The notes beneath the pieces are model-generated. The model did no database searches, was not told the DNA's origin, and saw nothing but the letters and a program-made list of their open reading frames with translations. A stretch of 64,000 nt of DNA from Batillaria attramentaria (lineage: Eukaryota > Mollusca > Gastropoda > Batillariidae): assembly GCA_018292915.2 (NCBI GenBank), contig JACVVK020000032.1:1568501-1632500 (forward strand). The letters are read 5' to 3'. This document shows positions 53,456 through 64,000 of the stretch, piece by piece. Each line of letters begins with the position of its first letter. Within the stretch, counting starts at the first letter, position 1. Position numbers and translations under genes: made by a program.

Positions 53456-53639
53456 CTCCCTACTACTTCAAGCGGGGTAGCACCGGAAACACATGCGTGC
53501 ATTTTGATTACACCCCCGTGTTCAGCACGATGACTGAACCCTGCACGTGACAACAGCATTACCCCTCGGGCACGATACTGATCACGGTCGGAAACTGATA
53601 CAGGATGATTATTACCCTTCGGCAGCGTTACTTACTTAC

Positions 53640-53686
53640 GGTCAACCGAAGACCACTGCGGTCACCGTATTCAGGGTCATCCTTCA
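53640..53686 (-). CDS. Weak candidate exon (47 nt)
   Basis: cgttcttctaatag|TGAAGG...TTGACC|GTAAGT reads KDDPEYGDRSGLRLT with phase 1 in and 0 out, which fits the candidate at 44567. The surrounding sequence has an internal imperfect repeat (ggtcaccgtattcagggtca / ggtcaccaaattaagggcca), so it may be noncoding. Confidence 0.2.
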
Positions 53687-54005
53687 CTATTAGAAGAACG
53701 GTGTGGTCACCAAATTAAGGGCCAGCCCTCGTGTTGGCGGCGCATAACGGTTGCGACGACACTCCTTACCCTTTCTATACTGATGCTGGTATCGTATGAC
53801 TGGCATAAACCGCATAACTTATGTTTCAGTATGTTTAAGTTTATCATAGGTGTGTGAGTACACAAGACTTTTACTATGTGTGTGTGTGTGAATACGTTTT
53901 ATTTTTATGAGTGTTCGAGTGTTTCAGATATAATGATGTTTGTGAGTGGTTTTATAGTTTAAAAGCGTGGGTGATTTTGGACTTACACGGATGTATGTGT
54001 GTCGG

Positions 54006-54088
<83 letters not shown>

Positions 54089-54780
54089 TTAGATTTATCT
54101 GTGTGCGTGACTGATGTTAGTGCAAGTTTTATTTGTTATTATTATGTCTTATTATTATTTTTATGGTGGACAATAATTTCCCTTCTGGGATTAATAAAGT
54201 AATTTGAATTGAATTGAATTGAATTGAACTGAATACCCCCCCCCCCCCAAAAAAAAAAAAAACAAAAAAAAAAACAACAAAAAAAAAAAAACGTACTCAA
54301 CGGTAAGCAACGTAAACAGCAAACGTTTCTAAGGGAGTAATTTCTTCTAGACCCAAACAGAAAATGGATTTCTGTCTTACTGTTATGACTACAGGAGCAC
54401 GACAACATCACGACAGTCGCAACACGCGTAGAATGAGTTAATATGGGTGGGCAGTGGATCGAATCCGATCTGATTAGAAGCCTCACTGAAGGGCCGTTGC
54501 GGCAGCTGTCACGATGAAGCGTAGGTTCAATCTGAGGTCGAGTTTTCCTGGCTACCGGGCTGCTCATCTCCGGATCATCCGGCTTCTCTCCCCGATTTGA
54601 AATTAAAAATAGATAAATGTGTGGCGCTGATGGGGAGAGAGAGAGAGAGAGAGGTGAGGGGGGGGGGGGAGGAAGGTGCGAAATGCGAGTGATGGCCAAT
54701 TGGACGCTTAAACTGTTTACTACAGAGGAAACAGGAATACAAATAATTAGGTGTGAATTTTTGGTAAATACATTCCATTT

Positions 54781-54823
<43 letters not shown>

Positions 54824-55414
54824 GAAGCGAGAGGGGGGGGGGAGACAGAGACAGAGACACATACAGTCAAGATACACACTGAGAGAGCGAGTGAGTGAGT
54901 AAGTGAGTGAGTTTTTAGGGCTTAAAGCCGCGCACACAGAGAGAGAGAGAGAGAGAGGGAGAGGGAGAGAGAGAGAGAGAGAGAGAGATGTAAAACTCTC
55001 GGTCCAAAGTGACAATACTACGTTTTTACTGCGCCAAAAAAGAGGAATCGATAGGGTTAATCTTTCGGCTAATGGAGCAGCAGACAGTGTGGGTTTGATT
55101 TACTGCATCCTTGCGACGTTAACATTTTCACTAGCTGCCCTTTCTTCGCGTGTGATGTGCCGAGGGGAATTCTATCGCCCATCAGTGCTACAATGGAGAG
55201 AGCCTGGGCCGTATAAGAGGAAACTAGACAAACCATGTGCATTCAAACCAGGCAGCAGCCAAAGAAAGCTGGGCGAAGATGGGGAGATAGTGAACATGTT
55301 ACTGAGGCTGAAAATCCAATAAAAGCAACACGCGCGTGACTGAAACCGAAGAAGGAAAACCTGGGTGGGTGGGTGTTTGGGCGTTTAACGTCCTTTTCCA
55401 CCACGTATGAAAAC

Positions 55415-55915
<501 letters not shown>

Positions 55916-56269
55916 TCTTTGTTTGAACCGCAGAGATCCGCGTAGAACGTCTTTCTTTCATCAGAACACAACGGACTGTCAGCGTGCAATAAAAAGAAGG
56001 TTCTAAATACGCTTAGAGCACAACTGGCAAAACAAATTTGTTCCCAAATTTTCGGCTAAGTAGCCTCCATCTTCTGGCAGATGTCGCTGTCTGTTTAAAG
56101 CGAGCACAATCTAATAGAGCATGCGCCAATTTCGACTCACTGTTTCTAAACTTAAATGTCGAGTACAGCCAGGCTGAACGTCGCTGATCCTGTAAAATGC
56201 AAGGATATCATGATAATTGCAGGGCTTAAAGATCTAAGCTCTTAAGAAAAGGCTTTCCGAAGTGTGAAA

Positions 56270-56665
56270 AAAAAATTACAGAGTCGACCGTGCAAGCACA
56301 GTCAACTCTGTCATAGTTGCAGAGTTTTCAGCGTCCCTGAAACCCCAGTAAAAGCCAAGGGCAGCCTGATTTCACAGCTCAGTTTCCGTTTTGACACTGA
56401 GCGAGGAAGATCGTGCAGCGCTCAACATCGGCTAGACACTGTAGCGATGGGTCTCGCTCACTGACCAAAAGCCAAATAATAACACGGCAAACTCGTACTC
56501 TGTGTGTGTGTGTTTTTTTTTTTTTTTTTTAAGGGTCCCCGAAGCGCTGAAAACTCTGCAACTGTGACAGAGTTGCCTGGATTATGCACAGTCGAAGGAA
56601 GTCGCATTTTTGAAAAACGCAATTTTTGCGGCTTTTTGCTGAGATTGCAGACCTTTAAAATTGTC
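56270..56665 (-). repeat. Interspersed repeat, family F, rearranged
   Basis: 56270-56465 is the reverse complement of 40870-41075. 56525-56665 matches 40990-41135 in direct orientation, giving an inverted arrangement around 56500. Confidence 0.65.
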
Positions 56666-57382
56666 CATGATCGAAAAGGAGGAAAAGTGTGCAGCATTTA
56701 ATGACGAAGTGACGAAGCCACGAGCACGTGTCTGCTGTAAAGCTAGGGATGTACATACTCCCCCGTGTTTGTTGTTGTTGTTGTTGCTTTAATTAGACTG
56801 AAATCTGTCCCAGTTGGTGCATTTCCGGATGGTTTTAAGTGCTCGTTAAGAGGACACGCTGTTTCTGGGGGAAAACTATTTAGAATTAAACTGAAAATCT
56901 CTGCAGTTCGGTGCGTTCTGGCGGTGCATTCTGGTGTGGTTTTAAGTGCTTCTGAGGAGGAAATACACTTTTGGGGGGGGGGGGGATTTTTTTTAGCCAA
57001 TGGCAGAAATCCGCCCAAAGGTGGACGATTTTAAGCCGTGAAATTGTCGTTCTTACATGACTTGCTGCGTCTCGAGTCTTAGCACCCAGAATCCGATCGA
57101 AGTCTCTGTGCCCTGCCTGGGCCTAAAATCAATGAGCTGCACTATCCCTAAAAGCAGCATCTTTCTTCCCGGAAACTCCTTTCCCCTCCACTCCATCCGA
57201 GGAAAATAAAAATAAAATAAAATAAAATCACGTTACAGAAAATGTATCCGAAATCAACAAAAAAAGAGAGACACTGTGTAGTTCAAACATTCGTTTGATA
57301 CTACTGCCATCTTCAACCTGTCTGGGCATACGTCTGTATATACCAACTGCGATCTCACTGTACCAGCTTTCCTTAAAGCTTT

Positions 57383-57530
57383 CAAAACTGAGGGTCACTT
57401 TGACAATCTATGTCAAATTCAGAGGGTCATTTTTGTAAAATCAATCAAGTACAGCCTGAAAATCTCTGCGTCAGATTCTGAAATCTCTGCGTAAACGAGG
57501 CACTTATGTGCGTAATAAGGAACACTGCTG
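57383..57530 (+). repeat. Interspersed repeat, family G
   Basis: actgagggtcactttgacaa, gtacagcctgaaaatctctg, cagattctgaaatctctgcg; compare 5230-5392. Confidence 0.72.
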
Positions 57531-57628
57531 TACATGGTCAATGTCGCTGTTTTCGTTGCTGGATGTCTGTAGTCCTGTGTACAAATGCCAAAAAAGAAAC
57601 TAAACAAATAAACACAAGAAGTATACAA

Positions 57629-57807
57629 GGGTGGGTGGGTGGGTGTCTGGGTGTTTAACGTCCTTTTCCACCACATAAGGGTGATATCAAACACAGGGCA
57701 ACGATAAAAAGGCCAGTACAAATATAGATCTAGCCCTAGCCGGGATTCGAACTCACAACCCGAGCAACTGAAAGTCCAACGCTCTACCATTCGGCTCCCC
57801 AGGCTCC
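57629..57807 (-). repeat. SINE-A copy, complete
   Basis: gtgggtgggtgtctgggtgt through ctaccattcggctccccagg and ctccct. Confidence 0.92.
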
Positions 57808-58280
57808 CTCGAGAAGATTCAGCGCAAGCCACATTCTTCTTGTTCACTTTGATGGTGAGCACAAGCAACAAAGCCCTTACCTGTCATCTTCAGAGGTCCG
57901 AAGGATCAAACTGAATGAAAAGCCCTGTCAAAACCAGACTACTGCTTCACCAGAATAAACAGTCGCAATAGAGGAGAGCCATTTCAAATCACTGAAAGAA
58001 AGCTACCCGATTCAGCACAAGCAACGACGCCCATACTTCCCATCATCAGCGTTCAAATGGTCATACTGAAAAGGTCTATCACACCCAGACCAACTATACT
58101 TCTACTACTAATAATAAGCGCATTAATGTAGGCGCTTTATCCCAGATGCTTGGCTCACCGCGAGCTAAACCCAACACACACGCTCACGTGAATTGCACGC
58201 ATTGTCACACACTGGACATGAACACATGACAATCACGTGGTGCGAAGGGCCAGGTGAGCAATTTAAGGTCGACTTTACCT

Positions 58281-58786
58281 GCCATGTCCAGCCGTCTGAA
58301 GAATCGCACTGAACAGCCCTATATCCGCCATGTCCAGCCGTCTGAAGAATCGCACTGAACAGCCCTATATCCGCCATGTCCATCCGTCTGAAGAATCGCA
58401 CTGAACAGCCCTATATCCGCCATGTCCAGCCGTCTGAAGAATCGCACTGAACAGCCCTATATCCGCCATGTCCAGCCGTCTGAAGAATCGCACTGAACAG
58501 CCCTATATCCGCCATGTCCAGCCGTCTGAAGAATCGCACTGAACAGCCCTATATCCGCCATGTCCAGCCGTCTGAAGAATCGCACTGAACAGCCCTATAT
58601 CCGCCATGTCCAGCCGTCTGAAGAATCGCACTGAACAGCCCTATATCCGCCATGTCCAGCCGTCTGAAGAATCGCACTGAACAGCCCTATATCCGCCATG
58701 TCCAGCCGTCTGAAGAATCGCACTGAACAGCCCTATATCCGCCATGTCCAGCCGTCTGAAGAATCGCACTGAACAGCCCTATATCA
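58281..58786 (+). repeat. 46-bp minisatellite, 11 copies
   Basis: Unit gccatgtccagccgtctgaa + gaatcgcactgaacagccct + atatcc. The copies are almost identical (one catccgtc variant near 58380). The unit is an expanded core of the larger surrounding array. Confidence 0.95.
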
Positions 58787-59033
58787 TGCCCAAACAAACG
58801 CATCACCAGAATAAACAATAGCATCTGCTTTGGAAATGTTCAGCCCACAAAATTTGAAAATGAATGCCATTCTAACTTCGGACTCTTAAACCGCTGAGCT
58901 GACCCTTCGCACCATGTGATTTTAATGTGTTCATGTCTGGTGTGGTTCACGTGAGCGTTCGTGTTGGGTTCAGCTCGCCGCGCTTTAAGCCAGTTAAAGA
59001 AATTGGGTAAAGCGTCTACACAATACTCGGTTA

Positions 59034-59244
59034 ATATTAGTGAGACTTAGTAGGATTTCGTACGGAGGACTTCGTTGAGCAGCGTAACCCATTTCCATGT
59101 AAATTAGGCTCACACGGCAGAGGCCGCGAGCTGCTGCACGCTGCGATTAGCTAATGGTACCCGTACGTGCCTAATTTACATGCAAGTGGGTTACGCTGCT
59201 CAGCGAAGTTCTCCGTACGAAGCCCTACTAAGTCTCACTAATAT
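59034..59244. mobile_element. Foldback element with about 77-bp arms
   Basis: The left arm starts atattagtgagacttagtag and the right arm is its reverse complement ending ctaagtctcactaatat. Both arms carry gagcagcgtaaccca and catgtaaattaggc. It is noncoding and inserted at the tail of a SINE-B. Confidence 0.9.
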
Positions 59245-59564
59245 CATCACCAGAATAAGCGATCGCATTAGAGGAGAGACGTTCGAACTCACGAAAAGGG
59301 AGATACCAGATTCATCACAAACAACAATGGCCTACCTGCTATCGTCAGTCGTATGAAGGTTCGCAGTGGAAAGCCTGATCAAGACCAGACCAATATACAT
59401 CTATAACCAGAATTAGAGGAGAGACTTTCGAAAGATATGTACCGATTTATCACAAACACACAATGACCTTACCTGCCATCTTCAGCCGTATGAAGAATAA
59501 TAATAATAATAATAAATTGCTTTTATACAGCGCAGTATCCCAGCAGATGCTGGCTCAGAGCGCT

Positions 59565-59642
59565 CACAGTGAAAAGTGATCACAGTGAAAAGTGATCACA
59601 GTGAAAAGTGATCACAGTGAAAAGTGATCACAGTGAAAAGCC
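59565..59642 (+). repeat. 16-bp tandem repeat
   Basis: Four to five copies of cacagtgaaaagtgat; the motif cacagtgaaaag is part of the larger array unit. Confidence 0.92.
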
Positions 59643-60219
59643 CGATCAAGCGCAGACCAATACATCGCCAGAATTAGAGGAGAGGCATTCGAAAGACATG
59701 AGCAAGATTCATCACGAACAATGACCTTACCTGCCATTGTCAGCCGTCTGAAGGATCACAGTGAAAAGCCCGATCAAGCGCAGACCAATGCATCACCAGG
59801 ATCTATGGCCAGCACCAGCCAGCCAGGCAAATGTGCACAGTCAGGGGCATTATCCCTCACAAATCGTCAACAAATCCGGCCCAAAGCTCGAAATAAACGC
59901 CCAGGGAAAAGGGCAACGAATCCCTACAGCGTTCTCGTGGAAACCATTCATATCCGAATCCTGCTGAGCACAGAGACACATCTATCAGGAGACGAACAGC
60001 TTCGGCTCGGGCATCCCTCCTCCCTCCGAGGTCCTCCCTCCGTAGCTAATAAGGGTCGCGCAGGAGATTGAGACTCCGCGATCAAGACGGATCGACTGGT
60101 CTGCAACAAGTGCGCGAAAAATCGAACTCCTCTCCCATCTTCGCGCGTCGTCTTCGGTTGTGGCTTTCCACGGCAAAACAACATATTACGGCCGCGATCT
60201 GCATGTAATTATGACGTCG

Positions 60220-60221
<2 letters not shown>

Positions 60222-60250
<29 letters not shown>

Positions 60251-60260
60251 AAAAAAAAAA
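60222..60260. repeat. C-run/A-run tract
   Basis: Fourteen or more C followed by runs of A; one of at least eight such junctions in the window. Confidence 0.9.
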
Positions 60261-60549
60261 AAAACCCTAGAGTAGGGGGAGGGGGTGGGGAGGGGGAGGA
60301 CGCACGTCCATTTGAAAACAACAACTTCATGTTCTGAGTGCCGGCCACTTCAGACGGCGGTCGGAATGAAGTGGTCTGCTGCTTTTAGGCCTGACTAGAA
60401 ATGCATCGATAGCCGAATCTTCAGACGTTCTTTGGCTGCCTCCAAGTCGCCAAGTGTGGACGTCCCTACATGACACGATGTTATATAGAGGAGGGGGAGC
60501 AAGGTGGCTCTGAGGTAGGGACAGCTCGTCCGGGTAGCGAGCAGTCAAA

Positions 60550-61155
60550 GTGAACGATGTTCAATCTTGACAAACTGCAAGGATAATTATGGCCTCGTTC
60601 CATCCCCCACTTTGTTAACACTTCAGCTGAACGCTATTCGATTCAGGCAGGCCGCAGGAACCACACTATTAAATTCTCCTCCACACTGTAAACACTCCAG
60701 CCGAACGCTGTTCAATTTAGACAGACTGCACTTGAAGAATGGCATCGTTCCAGTTTTCACCCACTTTGTAAACACGTATGAACGTTGTTCAATCTAGACA
60801 GAACGAGCTACGTGCACAGGCCTACGTCACACAGCCAGGAGAAATATCGTAATAGATAGGGACAGCTATCCCAGTTCCCTGAACACTCACTCTGGATGAA
60901 CGCTGTTCAATTTAGACATACCGCAAAAATGGCCACGTTCGATATTTCCTTCATGATGTCAAACGAGCCACGCGCACAGGCCTGTAAGTCACACAGCCAG
61001 GACTGACAAATATCGTAACAGATAGGGACAGTCTTCCAAGTTCACTAAACACTCATTCTGGCTGAACGCTGTTCAAATTAGACAAACCGCAAGAATGGCC
61101 ACGTTCGATATTTCCTTCATTATGTCAAACGAGCAACGCGTACAGGCCTAAGCCA
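60550..61155 (+). repeat. Diverged tandem array
   Basis: The motif gaacgctgttcaatttagac occurs six times (about 60550, 60628, 60698, 60779, 60897, 61063). The last two units are about 170 bp long and well conserved (atggccacgttcgatatttc, cagatagggacagt, caggcct..gtcacacagcca). Confidence 0.82.
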
Positions 61156-61689
61156 CACAGCCATAAAGTAAATCGCGAGAGATTCCGGCGGGAACTTTCT
61201 CACTCTGTCACATTTTACCGGACTCCCGCCATTCCAGCCTTACCGCCGGAGTCGGGTTAACGCCACTGGGCAGAAAAGGCGACGAATCTCGGTCTCTTAT
61301 TGATTCCTGTCCATCTTGTTCGCGCCGGTGCGCCCCTTTCCCGTGCCCCGCCACTCGCGCAAAATCGTTAGGAGAAAATTGCCAAGTGCTTTTTTGGCAT
61401 TTCCCTGGGAGCCGCGCTAAGGCTCGGTCTGTCCGCTCTTTGACTTCTCTGTCCAGACATCGTCAATATGATTTTGTTCTGACTGACTCGGAATCACGGT
61501 GTGAAGTCGAAACCGACGCGAGTGTTTCAGGTGCTAGTCCGCTTTAAAAGTAGCCTCACCGAAAGGACTAAGTGTCTCCAAACAGTAGCATCGCGTATAG
61601 GTCGGCTCCTGGTGACCCAGATCGGGTGTGCCGGCTATGGGTCCAATGGGGAGGCTGTTGCCACACAGCCGAGATTCACCCACTTCACA

Positions 61690-62010
61690 GGTGCGACTTT
61701 GGGGGTGCTTCCTTCGGTATGACACGTCTTAATGATGTGGATGATTAGACGGCCGGCACCGCAGGTGCCGTAGTTCCCGAGGCTGGTTAACGCCGGGATA
61801 TTTATGACAGGAAGCTTGGACTGCGGCCCTGTCCCGCAGTCCCAAACCACACGGACCTCCATAGCATCATCTTACCATCATCCTCATCTCCATCATCATG
61901 CATAATAAAAAAAAAATTGCCCCAGCTTTCGAGCCCTCCGTGGATTTAACCCATGACCTGGGAGGAACACCACTGCAGCTGGCAATGAGTTGGGTCAGCA
62001 AAAATTAGTG
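61690..62010 (+). mobile_element. SINE-E, second copy, head missing
   Basis: ggtatgacacgtcttaatga, ggccggcaccgcaggtgccg, cccgcagtcccaaaccacac, catagcatcatcttaccatc, ggaggaacaccactgcagct: the reverse complement of 15457-15800. Confidence 0.85.
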
Positions 62011-62109
62011 TCGAGTATTTCCATTTCCAAATTTGAGAAGGACCGAGTGTTTGGCAACGCACTTCCGGTCTGTCGGCATGAAACTGAGAAGGGGGCCGTT
62101 TATCAACCA

Positions 62110-62240
62110 CATGACGAATCTGACTAACGCGTTGCTCGGTGTTCCTTATTACGCACATATGTGCGTCGCTTACGCAAACATTTCAGAATCCGACGCAGAG
62201 GTTTTGAGGCTGTGCGTCGTTGTGACGCACGATTTTCACA
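62110..62240 (-). repeat. Family G fragment
   Basis: gtgttccttattacgcacat, aacatttcagaatccgacgc match the reverse complement of 57440-57530. Confidence 0.6.
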
Positions 62241-62440
62241 ACTTGAAAACCACAAGTAAAACAACACACCTCAGACGATCACTGGAATTGGCGGCAACAG
62301 AGAATTACGTGCGTTGGTCCTGTGTTTTCCGATTCATGAAATGTAACGCACGTGTAGTCTTCGACGATCTTGTAAAAACAGTCGGTGCGGTCAATACCTG
62401 GGACCCTTTGATTTTACATCATCACCCTCTGAATTGGAGG

Positions 62441-62612
62441 GAAGCCGGAGCTGGCCGAATGGTAGAGCGTTGGACTTCTAATGTTCGGGTCGTGAGTTCG
62501 TATCCCGGCTGAGGCCAAATATTTGTCACTGCTGGCTCCTTCATCTTTGCCGCGTCTTTGATATCACCCGTATGTGGTGGAAAAGGACGTTAAACCCCCA
62601 AACACCCACCCT
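62441..62612 (+). repeat. SINE-A copy, complete
   Basis: gaagccggagctggccgaat through ccccaaacacccaccc, then (CT)n. Confidence 0.92.
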
Positions 62613-62801
62613 CTCTCTGTCTCTCTCTGTGATCCGTTAGTTGTTAAAGCTAGTTCTCTCTCTCTCTCTCTCTGAATGAATGATTATATGGCTATAGTCG
62701 TGACAGAAATTCTCTGTCTGTCTCACTAAATAAAGCACCCACCTACCCCTCTGAATTTGACAGAGAGGGCCAAAGTGAGCCTCCGTTGGGAAAGCTGTAA
62801 G

Positions 62802-63898
62802 GCACACTGGTTACTACAATGCAAAGACATGCACACGCTGATATTTCAGTCATACGGCTTGACGTGAGAAAAGCCATCGTCACACTGGTTACTACAATGC
62901 AAAGACATGCACACGCTGATATTTCAGTCATACTGCTTGACGTGAGAAAAGCCATCGTCACACTGGTTACTACAATGCAAAGACATGCACACGCTGATAT
63001 TTCAGTCATACTGCTTGACGTGAGAAAAGCCATCGTCACACTGGTTACTACAATGCAAAGACATGCACACACTGATATTTCAGTCATACTGCTTGACGTG
63101 AGAAAAGCCATCGTCACACTGGTTACTACAATGCAAAGACATGCACACGCTGATATTTCAGTCATACTGCTTGACGTGAGAAAAGCCATCGTCACACTGG
63201 TTACTACAATGCAAAGACATGCACACGCTGATATTTCAGTCATACTGCTTGACGTGAGAAAAGCCATCGTCACACTGGTTACTACAATGCAAAGACATGC
63301 ACACGCTGATATTTCAGTCATACGGCTTTACGTGAGAAAAGCCATCGTCACACTGGTTACTACAATGCAAAGACATGCACACGCTGATATTTCAGTCATA
63401 CTGCTTTACGTGAGAAAAGCCATCGTCACACTGGTTACTACAATGCAAAGACATGCACACACTGATATTTCAGTCATACGGCTTTACGTGAGAAAAGCCA
63501 TCGTCACACTGGTTACTACAATGCAAAGACATGCACACACTGATATTTCAGTCATACGGCTTGACGTGAGAAAAGCCATCGTCACACTGGTTACTACAAT
63601 GCAAAGACATGCACACGCTGATATTTCAGTCATACTGCTTGACGTGAGAAAAGCCATCGTCACACTGGTTACTACAATGCAAAGACATGCACACACTGAT
63701 ATTTCAGTCATACTGCTTTACGTGAGAAAAGCCATCGTCACACTGGTTACTACAATGCAAAGACATGCACACACTGATATTTCAGTCATACTGCTTGACG
63801 CGAGAAAAGCCATCGTCACACTGGTTACTACAATGCAAAGACATGCACACACTGATATTTCAGTCATACGGTTTGATACGTGAGAAAAGCCATCGTCG
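62802..63898 (+). repeat. 78-bp tandem array, 14 copies
   Basis: Unit cacactggttactacaatgc + aaagacatgcacacgctgat + atttcagtcatacggcttga + cgtgagaaaagccatcgt. Variation is confined to a few positions (acgctg/acactg, cggctt/ctgctt, gacgtg/tacgtg). Because 78 is a multiple of 3, a 354-codon plus frame and minus frames stay open. Confidence 0.97.
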
Positions 63899-64000
63899 AA
63901 ACTTTCGAAGCGGAGTAGCACCTGAACCACTGGCATCCATTTTGATTTACACCCCCGCGCGTCCGCTCTTTGACTTTTGCCCAGACATCGTCAATATGAT

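Larger units (their letters stand above)
57870..59800. repeat. Degenerate tandem array interrupted by other elements
   Basis: The core ttacctgccatcttcagccg, tatgaag..tcacagtgaaaagcc and gaccaat.catcaccagaat recurs near 57880, 58030, 58275, 59330, 59470 and 59730. Interruptions are SINE-B pieces (58115-58262 minus; 58825-59028 plus), a 46-bp minisatellite, a foldback (59034-59244) and a SINE 3' tail (59498-59555). Each unit contains, on the minus strand, a CAG|GTAAGG donor-like sequence. Confidence 0.7.

Noticed and set aside
54142..54879. 245-codon minus-strand frame
   Set aside because: It runs through CA, GA, C/A and retroelement-tail sequence, with low-complexity composition throughout.
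58281..58786. CRISPR-like array
   Set aside because: The repeats are contiguous with no unique spacers, in a eukaryotic genome; it is a minisatellite.
59721..60071. 116-codon plus-strand frame
   Set aside because: It begins inside the degenerate array, has no recognisable domain and no consistent splice context.
62743..63936. Large open frames (354 codons plus, 192 codons minus) as a real repetitive protein gene
   Set aside because: The unit length of 78 bp makes any stop-free unit open indefinitely on either strand; there is no splice structure, no plausible domain and no signal of protein-level constraint.

Overview
This is a window of animal nuclear DNA. Small exons are separated by long introns with GT-AG borders. 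Microsatellites are very dense, mainly (CA)n, (GA)n and (CAAA)n, and there are many copies of several tRNA-headed SINEs, short inverted-repeat (MITE-like and foldback) elements and LINE 3' relics. The repeat mix and gene structure look like a lophotrochozoan, probably a mollusc and perhaps a gastropod. That placement is an inference from general appearance; no diagnostic single-copy marker is present.

One protein-coding gene can be supported, on the minus strand. Its stop codon is at 3741-3743 and its exons run upstream to at least 43486. The exons at 24635-24504 and 23531-22865 carry a KRxxWLRQ motif followed by a DPExVLxNLGFG...RIPxRFF block. This is the signature of the ITPRID family (KRAP/SSFA2 = ITPRID2, ITPRID1, TESPA1), whose N-terminal region binds IP3 receptors. 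The C-terminal exons (11473-4434) encode a glutamate-rich coiled coil as in that family. From 18223 to the stop, all twelve exons join with matching codon phase. Further upstream, three more exons (25766-25727, 36518-36472, 43486-42742) also join in matching phase and add a long N-terminal extension rich in Cys and His. One junction (22865 to 18223) is off by one base; a 28-nt candidate microexon at 19511-19484 would restore it. With it the chain encodes 1,556 residues plus an incomplete 5' end. The true first exon was not found. Weak candidates are given at 44567-44522 and 53686-53640.

Layout: 1-3740, 3' UTR and flank with one SINE. 3741-24635, the gene core, with introns holding SINEs, LINE relics and microsatellites. 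24636-43486, three upstream exons in 18 kb of repeat-rich introns, including a hAT-like element, two foldback elements and a 205-bp tandem array. 43487-64000, no firmly supported gene but many repeats: a degenerate array with a nested 46-bp minisatellite (57.87-59.8 kb), a diverged array (60.55-61.15 kb) and a 78-bp array (62.8-63.9 kb) that happens to be open on both strands.

The points most worth following up are: a (UG)n tract that runs directly into the 3' splice site of the KRxxWLRQ exon; the phase-restoring microexon; the Cys/His-rich N-terminal extension; a CAGGGCCCG inverted-repeat element family with five copies; a SINE with a perfect 16-bp target duplication inside an older inverted repeat; and a perfect 24-bp stem hairpin at 47648-47707.
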